Assembly (NCBI RefSeq): GCF_000283155.1
Contig: NW_004454229.1
Coordinates: 10,648,695-10,712,694, forward strand
DNA length: 64,000 bases
Direction: 5' to 3'
Source of the DNA: Ceratotherium simum simum
Lineage: Eukaryota > Chordata > Mammalia > Perissodactyla > Rhinocerotidae
Shown here: positions 55,071 to 64,000 of the stretch, one piece after another
How the letters are laid out: every line of letters begins with the position of its first letter
How positions within the stretch are numbered: position 1 is the first letter of the stretch
The notes under the pieces: model-generated
What the model saw: the letters and a program-made list of their open reading frames with translations, nothing else
Told to the model about the DNA's origin: nothing
Database searches by the model: none
Made by a program: the position numbers and the translations under genes

Positions 55071-55850
55071 GAAGGGTCTATGGATCTGCGTTCCTCCTGA
55101 ATTCTGAGCCCCTTTCTAAGAGTTGCTGACAAGCAGGAAGTGCTCGGGCCCAAGGAGGTCCCGAGTCAAGATGGTTAAATGGATGAGGACGGTCTTAGTG
55201 GTCCTCTTGGTGAGGGGCAGGGCTCTGCCAGGGCACACGGTGGGTGGGGGGGGGACACGGTCGAGCCCGAGTTTCTGAGGCCCCCGGCCTGGAGGCAGCT
55301 GTGTCCACCTATCACCCCTGACAGCCCGTCACCTGAGCATGTTTGGGCCAGCTCTGACCCCTTTTTCTTTAGCAGAGGATTCAGTGAGCAGGATGGCAAA
55401 AGGCACCTTGGGGCTGCTTGTAGAGAAATGGGAAGAGTGGCAGAAAGACAGAAAAGAGGAGAAGGACACAGGATGCAGAAGACTGGGCCCCACTGGACTG
55501 GGCCCTGGAATTCCAGGAAGCACTGTTCCCTCGGGCAGGGCACCCCACCCACTCCTGTTTCATATATCTGTTGATGGGCAAATTTGGTGCCAGCTGCAAA
55601 GGTTCCTGGGGAGGGGGCCCCATGCCCATTTACAAACTGGGGGACGGATACCCACGCACCCTCACTGCTCTCTCCCCTCCCCCAGACTTCCTCACCCTAG
55701 GCAAAGCCTCCAGAGACACAATGGGCTTGACAGAATGTTAGGATGCTGGTCCCAGGGAATGTGTCCCGGGAGAGCAGGAGAACAGAGAGGCTGGGATTCC
55801 CTGCTCCCCCTTAAGAGACTTTTCTGGCTGCAAGCATCTGAAATTTGGTT
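55070..55850. other. Intergenic stretch, no gene seen
   Basis: Frames of 125-192 codons overlap on both strands here but none carries a domain or consistent coding bias. No named repeat. Confidence 0.45.
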
Positions 55851-55852
55851 AG

Positions 55853-55985
55853 TTATGCTTTCATTTATTCAACTAATATTTGCCTCCTACCTAGATCCTG
55901 GCACTTCTAGGCACTAGATATAAGATAGTGAACATGATAGAGTTTATTACTGCCCTTGTGGCACCTACAGTCTAGTTAGGTGGTG
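55853..55985 (-). mobile_element. L2 LINE tail
   Basis: ttatgctttcatttattcaac, tcctggcacttctaggcac, cccttgtggcacctacagtc (each shortened from the run). Confidence 0.65.
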
Positions 55986-56005
55986 GGGTGGAGGGAGGAG
56001 AGAGA

Positions 56006-56458
56006 ATAATTTCCTGTGCCTACCATAACAAATCGCCAAAGACTGGGTGTCTTAAAATAACAGAAATTTATTCTTTTGCAGTTCTGGAGGCCAGAAGTTA
56101 GAAATCCAGGGGTTGACAGAGTTGGTTCCTTCTGTCGCCTCTGAGGAAGAATCTGGTCCAGGCCTCTCTCCCGGCTTCTGGCGGCCACTGGCAATCCTCC
56201 GTGTCCCTTGGCTTGCAGATGCCTCCCTCCAGTCTCTACCTCCGGCTTCACATCACCTTCTCCTCTGTGTGTCTTCTCCCCTTCTCTTTTCTTATCACGA
56301 CATTTGTCACTGGACTTAAGGCCTGCTCTGATCCAGGATGATCTCATTTCAAGACCCTTGTCCATATCTGCAAAGACACTTTTCTAAATCAAGTCACATT
56401 CACCAGGTGCCAGGTGGATGTGTCTTTTTGGGGGCCCCACGCAGCCCATTGCAGGAGG
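56006..56458 (-). mobile_element. MLT1-type solo LTR (ERVL-MaLR)
   Basis: ctaccataacaaatcgccaa, gactgggtgtcttaaaataa, gcagttctggaggccagaag, ggatgatctcatttcaagac, tgtctttttgggggcccc. A complete-length solo LTR. Confidence 0.82.
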
Positions 56459-56482
56459 CAAGAATAAAATGAAATAATTGCA

Positions 56483-56789
56483 GGGGCCGTCCCCGTGGCT
56501 TAGCAGTTAAGTGCACGCGCTCCGTTACTGGTGGCCCGGGTTTGGATCCCCGGCGCACACAGACACAGCACTTGTCAAGCCATGTTCAGGCGGCGTCCCA
56601 CATACAGCAACTAGAAGGATGTGCAACTATGACATACAACTATCTACTGGGGCTTTGGGGAGAAAAAGGGGGAAAAAAAAGTAGGCGGATTGGCAATAGA
56701 TGTTAGCTCAGGGCCGGTCTTCCTCACAAAAAAAAGGATTGCAATAGATGTTAGCTCAGGGCCGGTCTTCCTCACAAAAAAAAAAAAAA
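56483..56789 (+). mobile_element. ERE SINE with duplicated tail and target-site duplication
   Basis: Forward ERE head ggggccgtccccgtggctta, then the body. The 3' segment gttagctcagggccggtctt is present twice (about 56683-56734 and 56737-56779). Perfect 12-bp target duplication gaaataattgca at 56471-56482 and 56790-56801. Confidence 0.95.
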
Positions 56790-56944
56790 GAAATAATTGC
56801 ACATTGCCGTGAGTAGTGAGATAGGAAAAGAAACCTGGAAAGTTGTGGAATAGAGATAATATACCTGTTGAAGACTTTACTTCTCTGAACCTCATGTTCT
56901 TTACCTGGAAAATGTGAATAATGATGCCTCACTCAATTTTGTTC

Positions 56945-57060
56945 CTCCTTCTCATTTATTTATTCATTCAGTATATTTTGAGCCCCTATCCTGTGTTAGG
57001 CTTTTTCTTCTAGGCTCTGGGGATACTGCAAAGGACAAAATAGACAAAAATTTGGTTCCC
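56945..57060 (-). mobile_element. L2 LINE tail
   Basis: tttattcattcagtatattt, tgagcccctatcctgtgtta, ctctggggatactgcaaag. Confidence 0.7.
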
Positions 57061-57084
57061 TCATTTAGCTTACATTTTCATCAT

Positions 57085-57601
57085 TGTGATGGTTTATTTT
57101 ATTTTTCAACTTGCCTGGGCCACAGGATGTCCAGATATTTGGTCAAACACTATTCTGGGTTTGTCTGTGAGGGTGTTTTTGGATGAGATTAACATTTAAA
57201 TCAGTAGACTGAGTAAAGCAGATTGCCCTCCCTAATGTGGGTGGGCCTCATACAATCAGGTGAAGGACTGGATAGAACAAAAGACTGACCGTCCCCTGAG
57301 TAAGAGAGAGTTCTCCCTACTTGATGGTCTTTGAACTGAGACATTGGTTTTTTTCCTGCCTTATGACCCAAACTGAAACATCAGCTCTTCCTGGATCTCA
57401 AGCCTATCAGTTTCCAGACCCCATCAGCTCTTCTGGTTCTCAGGCCTTTGGACTCGGACTGGAAATAAACCATCCGCCCTCCTGGGTTTCCAGCTTGCCA
57501 GCTGTAGATCTTGGCACTCATCAGCCTCCACGTTCATGTGAACCAGTTCCTTGTAAACTCTCGCTCTGATTCTGTTTCTCTGGAAAACCCTGACAAACAC
57601 A
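57085..57601 (+). mobile_element. MLT2-type solo LTR (ERVL) with 5-bp target duplication
   Basis: 517 bp starting TGTGATGG and ending ACACA, so TG...CA termini. Internal blocks: gatgagattaacatttaaat, cagtagactgagtaaagcag, gggtgggcctcatacaatc, gtttctctggaaaaccctg. A perfect 5-bp duplication atcat flanks it at 57080-57084 and 57602-57606, as expected for ERVL. No internal viral sequence. Confidence 0.88.
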
Positions 57602-57604
57602 ATC

Positions 57605-57770
57605 ATCATAATCATCATACTCCCCTTTGCATTTGTCTAGCACCTTCTTCGTCTGTCATCTCTCTTTGTCCACAAAACAACACTGTGAAGTGGGCAGAGC
57701 AAGCATTGTGAACATCCCCATTTCACAGAGGAGGAAGCTAAGGCCCAGGGAGACTCCCTTTAACTGCTGT
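57605..57770 (-). mobile_element. MIR SINE
   Basis: catttgtctagcaccttctt, cccatttcacagaggaggaa, gctaaggcccagggag. Confidence 0.68.
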
Positions 57771-57774
57771 GCCG

Positions 57775-58145
57775 CAAGGCTGATCCCCCCACAAGAGAAA
57801 CATCACTGTCCCTGAAGCCAGAGGACGTGGAGGAGGCTGCCTGAAAGGGTTCTGCTCATATCAGGTTTTCTAAACCTCTTTAACAAGGAAGCAGCATTTT
57901 GATTATTGTTATCATTTTTCTTCTTGTGGGCCGGGGTGGAAACACAGTTCCTCTCCTCGGATTTTTAATATAGCATTGGTCGTCAATCAGAAACCTCCTA
58001 GGACTCCCTCAGGGAGAAAGATGAGACTGCTAAAATGTGGGTGAGGCGAGTCTTGTGAAATAATATACATGCAAGTTCTTTTAGAAAGGCTTTGGCTGGA
58101 CTTTAAAAAGTCTAGATGAGTCACGGAGACTCAGGTTTAAAAGGA
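57775..58145. other. Intergenic stretch with a consensus AP-1 site
   Basis: No gene. TGAGTCA lies at 58117-58123. Confidence 0.4.
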
Positions 58146-58149
58146 TTTT

Positions 58150-58290
58150 AGAATTTCCCAGCTCCGGTCCCTTCCTTATGCAGCAAGAACACCGAAGCCC
58201 AGAGGTCAACTGGCTTCCCAAAGTCCACAGTTGAGAAGGAATATATTGACTGATTGCTCAGACGCCTTGACTCCCAGTCCAGTGCTCTGT
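58150..58290 (-). mobile_element. MIR SINE fragment
   Basis: ccgaagcccagaggtcaac, tgactcccagtccagtgctc. Confidence 0.6.
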
Positions 58291-58484
58291 TCATTGTTTT
58301 ATGCTTATATAGTGGATGCAAATACTGTCCTCCCTTCCCCCCAGCTCTTGGGGTCATTTCATGCCACCCCTGTGGAGTGGGAACAGAACAGTGATGGAAA
58401 GAGTGTTCATACTCCTGTTTTCTCTGCATTCTGTGCTCACAGATGATCCTTCAACACGCAGGTTGTCCCTCGTGGCCCTGCGTT

Positions 58485-58730
58485 TGTAAGCAAAATATTT
58501 TGGAGGCAGACAGACCTGAGTTTCCATCCCAGCTCTGTTGCTTGCTAGTTGTGGAAACCTGGGCAAATTACCTCCCATCACAGACCTCAGTTTCCCCAGC
58601 CACTAACTAGACCCAGTGACAGTATTTCCCACTCTAATTTGCGTGTGAAGACTGATGAGATGATGATCCTAAAGCGCTTGGCACAGTGCCCAACATCGTA
58701 AGTGCTCAACAAATGCTACCCGCTGTTACT
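58485..58730 (+). mobile_element. MIR SINE
   Basis: ggcagacagacctgagtttc, gctctgttgcttgctagttg, gcacagtgcccaacatcg, taagtgctcaacaaatgct. Confidence 0.82.
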
Positions 58731-58929
58731 AAGGTGAAATCCAGCAGCAAGTGATGCTGAGCCGGGAAGGGAGGCCTGGAGTGTGCACGGAGTCTTCAGG
58801 GCTGAGTTCAAGGCTGCCTCCCATGCCCGCCCAGCTGAATTCTCCTCTGAATTCTAGTGATGCAGCCAGCCTCGCCTGGTACTGGCCACACACATTCTTG
58901 TGTTGTTCCAGTGTCACCCCAGGAAGGCT

Positions 58930-59165
58930 GTTTCTTCTCTGTCCCAGGTTTCTCTGTCTGTAAAATGGGGAGTGTGTGTGTCGGGGGTGGGAATACCTTC
59001 CTCACAGGAGTTTTGAGAGATTTAATGAGTATGAAAGTGCTTGGCAAACTAAGCAAAATTAAACAAACTCTCATTGATTGATTGATTCATTTATTCACAT
59101 GTGCACTGAGGAAAACCTGGCACTGTGTCAGGTGCTGAGGACACACTGGCAGACAGGACCCTGTC
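58930..59165. mobile_element. MIR (plus) followed by L2 tail (minus)
   Basis: 58930-59050: gtttctctgtctgtaaaatg, gagtatgaaagtgcttgg. 59060-59165: attgattgattcatttattc, ggcactgtgtcaggtgctg. Confidence 0.65.
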
Positions 59166-59439
59166 TCTGTCTCCTCAGACTGCCCAGTGAAGAGGAAATC
59201 TCCATATATGAGATGATTGTTACTATTATTTTAATAATTGCTGTCATAAAATTTCCTAGGGTAGATGAAAGCTCTTGGATGGCAGGGACCTTCGTGAATA
59301 TTATTGACAAAACACATCAGGGGTCAAATCAGAAATGGCACAAATGAAGCTTCCGGGCTATGGCCATGCCGTTCCGCTGCTTAGGCTTCTTCAATGGCCG
59401 AAAGCGTGAAATCCTAGCTTCTGAGAGAGTGTCTCCCAG

Positions 59440-59860
59440 GGTCTCTCTTCCAGTAACTTGCACCACATTGCTCAGCCCCCTGTCAGTCTCACTGTGCTCC
59501 AGCCACAGAGAGCTCCATTTAGATCCCTCGTGTCATCGTTCCTTGCCTCGTGCTGTTCCCTCTGCGAGGGTGCAACTCTTCTTTTCTTCTCTGCTTAACA
59601 CACCCTTGCCTGTCCAGAGACACGGCCTCCTCTCAGGAGCCTCTTACCACCCCTCCAGGGATGGCCAGACACTCATGTGCTCAGTGGCTCCCTGTGGCCA
59701 CCTGCACTAAAGTGGCAAATGCCGCCATCTGTACTTTTGTCTGTGTCCCTGATAGATGGAGCCCTCTTCATGCCAGCAACTCTGTGTCCCCGACACCCAG
59801 CACGGAACCTGGAACAGAGGAGGGCTCAGTGCTGTTGGTGGAGTGAACGAGAGCACGAGC
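59440..59860 (+). mobile_element. L2 LINE 3' fragment
   Basis: actgtgctccagccacagag, cgtgctgttccctctgcg, cacccagcacggaacctgg, gtgctgttggtggagtgaac. Confidence 0.65.
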
Positions 59861-59864
59861 ATCG

Positions 59865-60555
59865 GTCAGTCTTAGCTTCTCGAGTCTTAGATGGAATGCG
59901 TTAATCGAGCATCCAGTAAAGTGGATTGGGAAACAGAAATTACTTTCTGTCACTTCCAAGACTGAGAGTTTGATTTTCACATGGGGCTCTTGGAGCTGTC
60001 TGTATCTGTTGCCACCACAAATGTGGGTAGATTCCCACAACATGGCGGGAAGCTGGAGCCGGCCAGAGGAGGGAGGTTTTGAGGGTCCTCTCTCCCAGGG
60101 GGCTCAGAAGTCGTTCTGAGAGGAAAGCCCCATCTCACCAGGAGTTTGCAGCCCTAGACTAAGGCCTTTCAGCCTTACTTCCTTTAACCGAATTTTCTCC
60201 TGAGATCCTCGCGGTATAATTCAAAGAATTTGTGCTGTGGCGGCAGAAGTGCAGGGCGGCAGTCCTGGCTGTGTGACTGAGGACTCCTCTGAGCCCTTGT
60301 TCCTCCTTTATAGGACACTCACCTCATATTGGGGAGGACCAGATCCTACAGGACGACATCTGTACCGTGTAGCCCCGTGTCTGGTGCCTTGTGCACATCC
60401 GGTAAGTGTGAGTTCTCTTTCTTCGCTATCACCAGAAACTCACTCTGAACATTCTCCCAATTGTTGCCACCAAGTAGCCATGTTTGAGCTTGAGGAGATG
60501 TTTCCTGAAGTCCGGTAGCAGGAACAGCCACGCCAGACCGGGCACTGTCGTTAGT
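59865..60555. other. Intergenic stretch, no gene seen
   Basis: A YY1-like word AACATGGCGGG lies at 60039-60049. A MIR trace is possible at 60230-60300. No gene. Confidence 0.4.
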
Positions 60556-60559
60556 GCTA

Positions 60560-60740
60560 CATGGATAATGCGGTGCAGCAGCCCTGGGGGGAGACACTGT
60601 TGACATCCAGGATCCTTATTTCCAATTCTCAGATGAGGAGACTGGGGCCCAGAGAGGATACAAATCCTGCGTAAGGCTAGACAGCAGATAAGTGGGGAGC
60701 CCAGGATCCGGCTCCAGAGCCCCATGGAACTAGTAGGCTT
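60560..60740 (-). mobile_element. MIR SINE
   Basis: attctcagatgaggagactg, gggcccagagaggatac, gctccagagccccatgg. Confidence 0.7.
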
Positions 60741-60744
60741 GGTC

Positions 60745-61125
60745 TGCCACCCACACTTCAGCCAACTGGAGATTTTGGTGAACAGTAGGTAACTAGTGGG
60801 GTTATACCAAGCTGCTACCATCACAGCCTAAAGTAAAGAAATCCAGTCTTCCGGGAAGTCTGTGGAGGTCGCTTATTGACAAGTGTACGATTTCCTGTAA
60901 CTTTTTGGAATACTAAAAATATTTCTAGGTAATCCTTTCTCACGGCCTTTACCACTTTTCCAGACCCTTTGAGGCCAGGAGTCTGAGGTCAGAAACCCCA
61001 GTGTAACCTAACCTTCTCATGAAAAAGAACACAGAAAGATTTTTTTTAAAAAGGCAGTTATAAAGAAAATACTAATTACTACATTTAGCGTCTTGCTTGA
61101 GTATAACAAGCAATACATTTTATTG
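60745..61125. other. Intergenic stretch, no gene seen
   Basis: No gene or named repeat. Confidence 0.35.
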
Positions 61126-61129
61126 AAAA

Positions 61130-61620
61130 TAACACCTTAAGATTTACCAATAACTTTCCGTGTAATGACTCATTTGATGCTAACAACAACAACATCAACA
61201 ATAATAATAATAACCATGGTTCATTGACAGCCTGCTGAGGGTGAGATAATTTATTAGGCCATTATTTAATGTTATTTACTTTTCACAACAGTGAGAAATG
61301 TATATTATTTTCCCTGGTTTACAAATGAGGAAGTAGGTTCATACATTACCTCATTTAATCTTTGTCATAACCCTTTGAAGTTGGTTCTCTTATGATTCCC
61401 ATAACAGATGAAAAACTGAAGCTAGGAGAGGCTAAGGAACTTGCCCAAGTTCACACAGTGAATTAGAGGCAGAGCTGGGTCTCAAAATTTTTCTGACTCA
61501 AAAGGCTGGCTTTTGAATCACTATGCTGCAGTTCTCAAAAGAACCCATAATGTAGGCAGATATCATCCCCATTTTGCAGTGGAGAAACTGAGGCAGTGGG
61601 AGGGGAAATGTCTTACCTTG
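61130..61620 (-). mobile_element. MIR fragments around an AAC/AAT triplet run
   Basis: A triplet run lies at about 61183-61213. MIR-like blocks follow: ttacctcatttaatctttgt, gaggctaaggaacttgccc, ccccattttgcagtggag. Confidence 0.68.
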
Positions 61621-61624
61621 TAGT

Positions 61625-62580
61625 CTCCCAGCTTCACTGTGCTCTCTGGCGATCATAATGCTTGGCAGTTGCACATAAGGGATTTGGAGTGGCTTGCACT
61701 TAGCACAGCGCCGGGACCTGGTGGGCTCTCGGTAAATGATCGCTGTTGTCCTTTCCAGCATGGTAGTTCGGCTGCCCACAGCCTTGGGCATGGACCTGGT
61801 TCCTGCGTCCTGGACTGTTTGCATTCTGCTTTGTGCAGGCTCATGCTTGGGCCGCAGGACTTTTCTATCATGTCCATTCGATGCCCACACCCCACCCCAA
61901 TAAAGGCCACCTGAGTCTCTGCAGGGATCAGCTCCCTTTGTGGTAGGCCTGTCTGCATGGCTGTCGCCTGCAGGAGACCCTCAGAGCAGAGACCCGCCCC
62001 TGACTCACACTGAGCTGTCCCCCATCCAGCTGAGTCTGGCTCAGGAGCCACCCACCTCTCTCTGGCTGCAGCCTTTGGACTCCAGGCTGCAGAATTACTC
62101 ACTCCCTGATGCTTCCTTTGGCATCTGCTGGAATCCAGGAAGAGGGCTTTGTAGTCTCTCTTTCTCACTCAGCTTTTTCCCTGCCTCCTTTGTTGGTTGG
62201 AGAGCTGGAGCCAAAGCTGAATTTCTCTCCCATTTCCTCCCAGGACCAGTATCTGGCAAGAATCATCTCTGCACTTGCGAGGCTGGGAGGAGTCAAGCAC
62301 CACTTCTGGCTCTTTGCCCCTGGAGGAAGAGTTAGTCACTTGGTTACTGCCGGCTGAAATCGGTTGGAGCTGTCACGGGGAGGAAATGGGCTTCTTAAGA
62401 GTTAGCAGAGCATGGTCTTCAAAACACGGTCTTTTTATCCTACAGAGAAAGTGAGTGGCAAACTAGTTTCCTCTTATGAGAGTTCTGACTTGCATCCCCT
62501 GGATGCTGTCATTAGTGATTCCTTTCCACTCAGCGCACGGGAGGCGCGGGAGGCGTGAGACCAAGACGTAGAGCTGGGGA
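61625..62580. other. Intergenic stretch, no gene seen
   Basis: An L2-like tail is possible at 61640-61740. The 171-codon minus frame over 61653-62168 has no domain. TGACTCA at 62001-62007. Confidence 0.4.
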
Positions 62581-62589
62581 GAAGGAAAA

Positions 62590-62790
62590 TTAGACGTTTT
62601 ACACACATTGTCTCGCTTCATCCCTACAACAACCTATTGTCATTATCCCCATTTTTCAAGGGTAAAAAATGTGAAACTCCTAGTGGTGTCTGTATTTGTC
62701 CTTGCCTGTTCAAGGCCACACAGTTAGTAACTGGCAGAGCCAACATATGGACCAAGTCTGTCTAGCACCAAAGCCACAGTCAGAGAAGCG
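62590..62790 (-). mobile_element. MIR SINE
   Basis: acaacctattgtcattatcc, ccatttttcaagggtaaa, aggccacacagttagtaact, ctggcagagccaac. Confidence 0.75.
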
Positions 62791-62894
62791 GCTCTTCTGT
62801 GTCTTTCTCTCCCTGTCTTCCCTTTTCCTCTCTTTTCCATTTGTCACCTCCCCCTACTCCCACCCTCCAATGAGTCAGAGATTTTCTAAAGGAT

Positions 62895-62955
62895 TAAGTA
62901 ACACAAAACACTACCTTGTATACAGTAGGTGCTCAAAAAGTACACATTGATTCTG
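62895..62955 (+). mobile_element. L2 LINE 3' end
   Basis: cttgtatacagtaggtgctc then aaaaagtacacattgattc. Confidence 0.6.
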
Positions 62956-63075
62956 AATTGCTGTGCCATGCCTTTTAAGAGTGCTCACATTTTCAAAAGG
63001 ACTCCTGGAAAAGATAATACCCAACACCAGCAGCAAAGTGGTGAGTTTCCAGCATGCGGGATCTTTAGTGGGATG

Positions 63076-63305
63076 TTTCCTTCCTCCCCCTCTCCCTGCT
63101 GCCCTTTCTTCCTTCCTGCCTACCTTCCTCCCTCCCTCCCTCTCTTCCTTCCTTCATCCCTCTCTTCCTTCCTTTCTTCCTTCCTCCCCCTCTTCCTCCC
63201 TCGCTTCCTTCTTTCCTTCCTTCCTTCCTTCCTTCCTTCCTTCCTTCCCTCCTTCCCTCCTTCCCTCCTTCCTTCTTTCCTTCCTCTCAGGTTCTCTCTC
63301 TCTTT
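63076..63305. repeat. Long polypyrimidine (TTCC/CTCC) microsatellite
   Basis: About 230 bp almost wholly C and T on plus. The purest part, 63213-63248, is nine TTCC units (GGAA on minus), followed by CCCTCCTT variants. Confidence 0.92.
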
Positions 63306-63339
63306 AAAAACAAACAATGGCAGTAACTCAAGTGCTTTA

Positions 63340-63800
63340 AAATATTACTAATTTAATCCTCGTCACCACTGTGTGAGGCAGGTACCATTATTGTCAGCAA
63401 CGTCCCGTTGTGCAAACAGGTAAATGGGCACAGACAGAGTGGCCTAGTTTTCTGCCCAGGAGCACACAGCTTGTAAACAGCAGAGCAGGTGTGGGAAGGT
63501 GGCACTCAGGGTCTGACTGCGGCCAGTGTACTCTGCTGCCTGTCGAGGTGAGGACAGCTTCCTGGAACCACTGCCATCCCTTATACCCACCTAACATGGT
63601 AGTTTCCAAGGTATGTTCACATGTCTCCTTCCATTTGATCCTCACCGCCCTCTGTGAAGTCTGAACCAGTATTCCTATTTACAACAGAGGAAACCCAAGC
63701 TCTGAGAAGTTCAGTGACTTGCTCAAGGTCACGCAACTGGAAAGACGGCAGAGCTCGGGAGCCAAACTGACTTGTGGTCCATTTATTTCTATGAATGAGG
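63340..63800 (-). mobile_element. Two MIR SINE fragments
   Basis: 63340-63540: tactaatttaatcctcgtca, cactgtgtgaggcaggtac, ggagcacacagcttgtaaac. 63585-63800: catttgatcctcaccgccct, tttacaacagaggaaaccc, cttgctcaaggtcacgcaac. Confidence 0.75.
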
Positions 63801-63901
63801 CTGGTGCCGAGGAATTAGAGCTGACCAGAACAAAGACAAATCTTGGAGCAGAAAAAAAATGCTCAATGTGTTCATTATTTTTCTTGACAGTTGGACAGGG
63901 G

Positions 63902-63904
<3 letters not shown>

Positions 63905-63939
<35 letters not shown>
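63905..63939. repeat. (TG)n microsatellite
   Basis: About 17 uninterrupted TG units. Confidence 0.95.
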
Positions 63940-63943
<4 letters not shown>

Positions 63944-64000
63944 GTCATAAAAGTATTCCTCAGACCTTGAGGTTCTAATAAAATGTGAAAAACATTTTTA

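Noticed and set aside
60039..60049. YY1-like AACATGGCGGG
   Set aside because: An isolated short motif with no CpG island or promoter features around it.
61653..62168. 171-codon minus-strand frame, overlapped by a plus-strand frame
   Set aside because: No recognisable domain, no splice context and competing frames on the other strand.
39422..62877. Apparent abundance of consensus AP-1 sites (for example 24108, 39422, 49288, 50670, 54558, 58117, 61494, 62001, 62871)
   Set aside because: About nine TGA(C/G)TCA sites in 64 kb is close to the roughly eight expected by chance, so no enrichment can be claimed.
62929..63351. Ser/Leu/Pro-rich 114-140-codon frames
   Set aside because: They are translations of the TTCC/CTCC microsatellite.
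1..64000. CRISPR arrays, prokaryotic operons or intact viral genes
   Set aside because: The DNA is mammalian with tandem repeats only of microsatellite type; retroviral traces are solo LTRs without coding regions.

Overview
This is a mammalian nuclear genome window, almost certainly from a perissodactyl (horse, rhino or tapir group). The evidence is six tRNA-derived SINEs of the equine repetitive element (ERE) type, with the diagnostic GGGGCCGGCCC-type head and TTAACCGCTAAGCCAC-type box, five of them with clear target-site duplications. The only recognisable protein-coding gene is JUN (c-Jun), on the minus strand at the left edge. It is a single intronless open frame cut by the window start, so only the last residues of the leucine-zipper C-terminus and the 3' UTR are missing.

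Layout: 1-959 JUN coding; 960 to about 1879 its long GC-rich leader; about 1880-2070 its promoter, in which the classical c-jun elements (TATA-like, MEF2/RSRF, proximal TRE, CCAAT, Sp1, distal TRE) can be read in the expected order on the minus strand. The CpG island continues to about 2.7 kb. Around 2.2 kb it carries a ZNF143-like motif next to a CRE half-palindrome, which fits a divergent plus-strand transcript (the position of the JUN divergent lncRNA in other mammals). From 3 to 64 kb I see no protein-coding gene. This stretch is ancient repeat sequence (MIR, L2, MaLR/ERVL LTRs, a few L1M fragments, one Charlie-like and one Tigger-like DNA transposon), the younger EREs, simple repeats and unique intergenic DNA. 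A second cluster of CpG-rich sequence lies at 30.8-33.0 kb and is the best candidate for an unannotated promoter.

Functionally the window reads as the 5' flank of an immediate-early transcription factor gene that sits beside a gene desert. The long upstream tract would be expected to hold distal enhancers and lncRNA exons, and a few repeat-free stretches (about 19.3, 34.1 and 47.6 kb) are offered as candidates. Repeat family names come from recognition of the sequence and were not computed, so boundaries of old repeats are approximate. No CRISPR array, prokaryotic feature, intact retroelement coding region or novel protein system was found.
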